Positions 6,065 to 7,943 of a DNA stretch of 7,943 nucleotides are shown piece by piece. The notes beneath the pieces are model-generated. The model saw nothing but the letters and a program-made list of their open reading frames with translations. It was not told the origin of the DNA and searched no databases. Position 1 is the stretch's first letter; each line of letters begins with the position of its first letter. A program made the position numbers and the translations under genes. Origin of the DNA: Prevotellaceae bacterium (GTDB taxonomy: Bacteria > Bacteroidota > Bacteroidia > Bacteroidales > UBA932); the NCBI GenBank assembly GCA_031258755.1, contig JAIRMK010000094.1, positions 1-7,943 of the forward strand. Reading direction: 5' to 3'.

Positions 6065-7078
6065 ATGAGACCTGAAAGAATGTTATATGATATAAAATCG
6101 GTTCTTTTTGGTGTTGCGGTGGGCGATGCATTGGGCGTTCCGGTGGAGTTTAAAAGCCGGCAAGAAATTAGAAAGAATCCGGTAATCGATATGATCGGTT
6201 ACGGTACTTATCCGGTGCCCGTGGGAACATGGTCGGATGATAGTTCACTTACATTCTGCCTTGCGGAAGCATTAACCCATGACTTTGACCTGAACGCCAT
6301 TGGCGAGAATTTTGTGCAATGGTTGCACCACGGCTATTGGACGGCAAGAGGTACTGTTTTTGATGTCGGAATTACGACGCGTGTTGCGATAAACCGCATC
6401 GCAAGGGGAATAGAACCCGAATATGCAGGCGGTGCAGGTGAAGGTGATAACGGCAACGGCTCGTTAATGCGAATAGCCCCGTTGTTTTTCTATTTGTCCG
6501 ATAAACTCATTGACCAACGTTATACCGTTACCCATAAAGTTTCGGCTATCACACACCGGCATGTTCGTGCCGTGATAGCGTGTTTTTACTATCTCGAATT
6601 TGCCCGGCAATTATGGGAAGGTAAAGATAAATTCGAGGCGTATGAGAATTTGCAAACAGCAATCCCTTCACATTTGAGTATGCTTTCCGTCCAACCAGAA
6701 GAGATTGAGGTCTTCAACCGCTTGTTGAAAGGGAACATTGCAGAATTAGCGGATGACTATATTTACAGTGATGGCTATGTGCTACACACACTGGAAGCAA
6801 GTATCTGGTGTTTGCTGACCACTACCGACTATAAAGAGGCAGTGCTGAAAGCTGTAAATTTAGGGGATGATACCGATACAACGGCAGCCGTGACGGGAGG
6901 ACTTGCAGGACTTTTGTACGGATTTAATAATATTCCGCAAAATTGGGTAACACAAATAGCCAGACGGGACGATATTGAGAGTTTGGCGGAACAATTGGAG
7001 CAAAAACACGTATGCTCCCCAAAGCTTTCACCAAAAAAGGCTTGTATATGCTATCTACCATACCGAAGCTACGCATAA
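6065..7078 (+). CDS. ADP-ribosylglycohydrolase (DraG/ARH family)
   Basis: This family removes ADP-ribose from proteins or small acceptors using a binuclear Mg2+ site. From the ATG at 6065 the protein has 337 residues: GVAVGDALGVPVEF (16-29), GTWSDDSSLTFCLAEAL (54-70; first metal motif, SDD in place of TDD), DNGNGSLMRIAPL (128-140), SAITHRH (160-166), and GDDTDTTAAVTGGLAGLLYG (267-286; second metal motif). All main metal-binding residues look present, so activity is expected. I chose ATG 6065 because an in-frame TTG at 5993 lies upstream of the -7 box and cannot be on this transcript. ATG 6080 is the alternative. The last ~25 residues (after LAEQLEQ) do not look like the family and coincide with an out-of-frame ORF6N-like fragment. 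The substrate is unknown. Confidence 0.9.
   Translation: MRPERMLYDIKSVLFGVAVGDALGVPVEFKSRQEIRKNPVIDMIGYGTYPVPVGTWSDDSSLTFCLAEALTHDFDLNAIGENFVQWLHHGYWTARGTVFDVGITTRVAINRIARGIEPEYAGGAGEGDNGNGSLMRIAPLFFYLSDKLIDQRYTVTHKVSAITHRHVRAVIACFYYLEFARQLWEGKDKFEAYENLQTAIPSHLSMLSVQPEEIEVFNRLLKGNIAELADDYIYSDGYVLHTLEASIWCLLTTTDYKEAVLKAVNLGDDTDTTAAVTGGLAGLLYGFNNIPQNWVTQIARRDDIESLAEQLEQKHVCSPKLSPKKACICYLPYRSYA
6997..7068 (+). pseudogene. Fragment resembling an ORF6N-domain (phage-type regulator) protein
   Basis: In the frame of 7012, different from that of the glycohydrolase, the sequence reads LPKAFTKKGLYMLSTI (7015-7062), preceded by G-A-K-T-R-M (6997-7014). This recalls the conserved end of the ORF6N domain in Bacteroidota proteins (pattern LPKAFTEKGLYMLATILKS). 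After 7068 the similarity ends, and the frame runs to a stop at 7114. No start, N-terminal part or C-terminal part is present, so it would be a remnant. The family match is from memory and the stretch is short. Confidence 0.45.
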
Positions 7079-7083
7079 TGATA

Positions 7084-7109
7084 GCAAAGCTAATAAAGTG
7101 TATCTTTGC
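7084..7109 (+). promoter_or_regulatory. Promoter -7 box of the metallophosphatase gene, with flanking inverted repeat
   Basis: TATCTTTG at 7101-7108 matches TAnnTTTG and is 22 nt upstream of the ATG at 7130. No clear TTG lies at -33. GCAAAG (7084-7089) and CTTTGC (7104-7109) form an inverted repeat with a 14-nt spacer, the right arm overlapping the -7 box. This could be a repressor site. It also creates a minus-strand TAGCTTTG (7092-7085), probably by chance. Confidence 0.5.
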
Positions 7110-7129
7110 AAGATAAATTTTTCGACTAT

Positions 7130-7801
7130 ATGACATCAACCATTATTATTGGCGACGTGCACGGCTCCACCTATTGGAAGGAAATTATTAAGGAGCAACC
7201 AAATTGTCGCTACATCTTTTTGGGCGACTATCTCGATCCTTACGAGAAAATTGGCGATAAAGCACTCATTAAAAATCTGCAGGACATCATTCGCTTTAAG
7301 AAAACGCATCCCGATGAGGTGATACTCTTACTCGGCAACCATGACTTGCACTATTTCGTAGAAGAATCGGTGTTAAGCACGCGATTTAACTATGCGTTGG
7401 CGCCGGAAATTTCAGAAATATTCCGGAAAAACTATCACTTGTTCAAATTTGCCCATCAGGAAGACACTTGTTTGTTTACCCACGCCGGCGTTATCCATAG
7501 CTGGTTTGTGGAGGATTTTAAAGGAGACCTTACGAAAAACATTGCCGACCAGTTGAACAATCCAACGCCGGAACAGCTAAAACCCCTGTTTCAATGCGGC
7601 TTTTACCGTGGCGGCGAAGTGAATAAAGAAGGCGGCATTTTTTGGGCGGACATACGCGAACTGCGTGAACCATTACAAGGATACACGCAAATAGTGGGAC
7701 ACAACCGCGTGGACGACATCCTTGATTGTACGAATAACGGCGGTAGAATTATATTCTGCGATTGTTTGTTTAATAAACACTTTTTGAAAGTAAAGCTATG
7801 A
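7130..7801 (+). CDS. Calcineurin-like (PPP-type) metallophosphatase
   Basis: This is a 223-residue cytoplasmic protein with the full metallophosphoesterase metal-ligand set: GDVHG (8-12), GDYLDP (32-37), GNHD (69-72), FTHAG (116-120) and VGHNR (189-193). The order and spacing are those of PPP-type phosphatases. The second motif has Pro in place of the Arg of GDxVDR. The family includes protein Ser/Thr phosphatases and nucleotide-type phosphatases; the substrate here is unknown. I chose ATG 7130 over the in-frame TTG at 7106 because that TTG overlaps the -7 promoter box. The gene follows the ADP-ribosylglycohydrolase and its TGA overlaps the ATG of a second glycohydrolase remnant, so the two activities were probably once in one operon. 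Codon and base use look more AT-rich than in the left half of the window. Confidence 0.88.
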   Translation: MTSTIIIGDVHGSTYWKEIIKEQPNCRYIFLGDYLDPYEKIGDKALIKNLQDIIRFKKTHPDEVILLLGNHDLHYFVEESVLSTRFNYALAPEISEIFRKNYHLFKFAHQEDTCLFTHAGVIHSWFVEDFKGDLTKNIADQLNNPTPEQLKPLFQCGFYRGGEVNKEGGIFWADIRELREPLQGYTQIVGHNRVDDILDCTNNGGRIIFCDCLFNKHFLKVKL

Positions 7802-7863
7802 CGACAGAGAAAATATTATATGATATAAAGCCGGTTCTTTCCCCCTATATTTTTTGCAAATAA
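7798..7863 (+). pseudogene. 21-codon remnant of a second ADP-ribosylglycohydrolase
   Basis: The ATG overlaps the phosphatase stop (ATGA). The first 14 codons read M-T-T-E-K-ILYDIKPVL, against MRPERMLYDIKSVL of the intact glycohydrolase. At DNA level 7807-7840 matches 6074-6107 at 29 of 34 bases without gaps. Right after GGTTCTTT the similarity jumps to the sequence that precedes the other glycohydrolase promoter, and the frame stops at 7861. The catalytic domain is absent. This looks like the scar of a deletion that removed most of a paralogous gene. Confidence 0.7.
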
Positions 7864-7884
7864 TAAATTATTGTTTATTTTTGC
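7845..7884 (+). repeat. Duplicated promoter cassette, copy 2
   Basis: This is a near copy of 6003-6045. It includes CTATATT, TTGCAAATAA and ATTATTGTTTAT. The part left of TTG is two bases shorter. It overlaps the 3' end of the glycohydrolase remnant and precedes the last, incomplete gene. Confidence 0.75.
7854..7883 (+). promoter_or_regulatory. Promoter of the gene at the right edge
   Basis: TTG (7854-7856) and TATTTTTG (7876-7883) are spaced by 19 nt. The ATG at 7909 is 26 nt past the box, giving a leader of about 19 nt. The inverted arms seen in copy 1 are partly lost here (AATAA instead of AACAA). Confidence 0.6.
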
Positions 7885-7908
7885 ACTATAATTTTAACCA
7901 TCACTAAA

Positions 7909-7943
7909 ATGACTACTAAAAAACAACAAAATTCAAACGGTAA
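7909..7943 (+). CDS. Start of an unidentified gene, cut by the window end
   Basis: ATG at 7909 opens a frame reading MTTKKQQNSNG, still open at the last base. It is placed 26 nt after a good promoter box, the same geometry as the other genes of the island. Eleven residues, Lys/Gln/Asn-rich, are too few to name a family. The cloned promoter suggests it is co-regulated with the glycohydrolase at 6065. Confidence 0.5.
   Translation, partial: MTTKKQQNSNG

Noticed and set aside
7085..7092. Minus-strand promoter box TAGCTTTG
   Set aside because: It arises from the inverted repeat around the plus-strand promoter, and no minus-strand gene lies downstream of it.
7106..7129. TTG at 7106 as start of the metallophosphatase
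   Set aside because: It overlaps the -7 promoter box (7101-7108). The ATG at 7130 sits directly before the conserved GDVHG region.
7798..7863. 21-codon frame as a genuine small protein gene
   Set aside because: Its first 14 codons are alignable with a glycohydrolase start, and the rest is promoter sequence read by chance. A remnant explains it better.

Overview
The window looks like Bacteroidota DNA, most likely from the Bacteroidales or a related gut or environmental lineage. Three things point there. Promoters fit the Bacteroidota pattern TAnnTTTG with an upstream TTG about 18-20 nt away. There are no obvious Shine-Dalgarno sequences, and most leaders are very short. The gene families are also typical: ribosomal protein S16 with a long Ala/Glu tail, the BadF-type kinase plus Na+/solute symporter pair, and a Bacteroidota-type LpxK. 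The species cannot be fixed from this sequence alone.

Layout. Positions 1-863 (+) hold the 3' part of lpxK (lipid A 4'-kinase). Positions 823-4236 (-) are a tight four-gene operon read from right to left: rpsP, rimM, a BadF-family (GlcNAc/MurNAc-type) sugar kinase, and a sodium:solute symporter. All three internal junctions are 4-nt ATGA stop/start overlaps, so translation is probably coupled. The last gene overlaps the end of lpxK tail to tail by 41 bp. A 141-bp intergenic region (4237-4377) carries divergent promoters, with a perfect inverted repeat in the rpsP leader. Positions 4378-5983 (+) hold an exported TPR protein and an NfnA-like flavoprotein (FAD/NAD/[2Fe-2S]) 16 bp apart. After them the character changes.

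The right end (about 5984-7943, +) looks like an accessory island. It contains an ADP-ribosylglycohydrolase with its own promoter, and a PPP-type metallophosphatase with its own promoter. The phosphatase stop overlaps the start of a 21-codon remnant of a second ADP-ribosylglycohydrolase. That remnant runs straight into a near copy of the first glycohydrolase's promoter, which drives another gene cut off by the window end. An out-of-frame fragment resembling an ORF6N-domain (phage-type regulatory) protein lies at the tail of the intact glycohydrolase. The usual NfnA partner, a GltD-like large subunit, is not where it would be expected, so the island may have been inserted beside nfnA.

How the genes may work together. 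The kinase and symporter suggest uptake and phosphorylation of an amino sugar, possibly from peptidoglycan recycling, attached to a ribosome-biogenesis operon. The glycohydrolase and phosphatase suggest removal of ADP-ribose and phosphate groups from an unknown substrate, perhaps in stress, conflict or repair. Both are inferences from family and neighbourhood. No RNA genes, CRISPR arrays or complete insertion sequences were seen, and no stretch over 300 bp lacks a gene.
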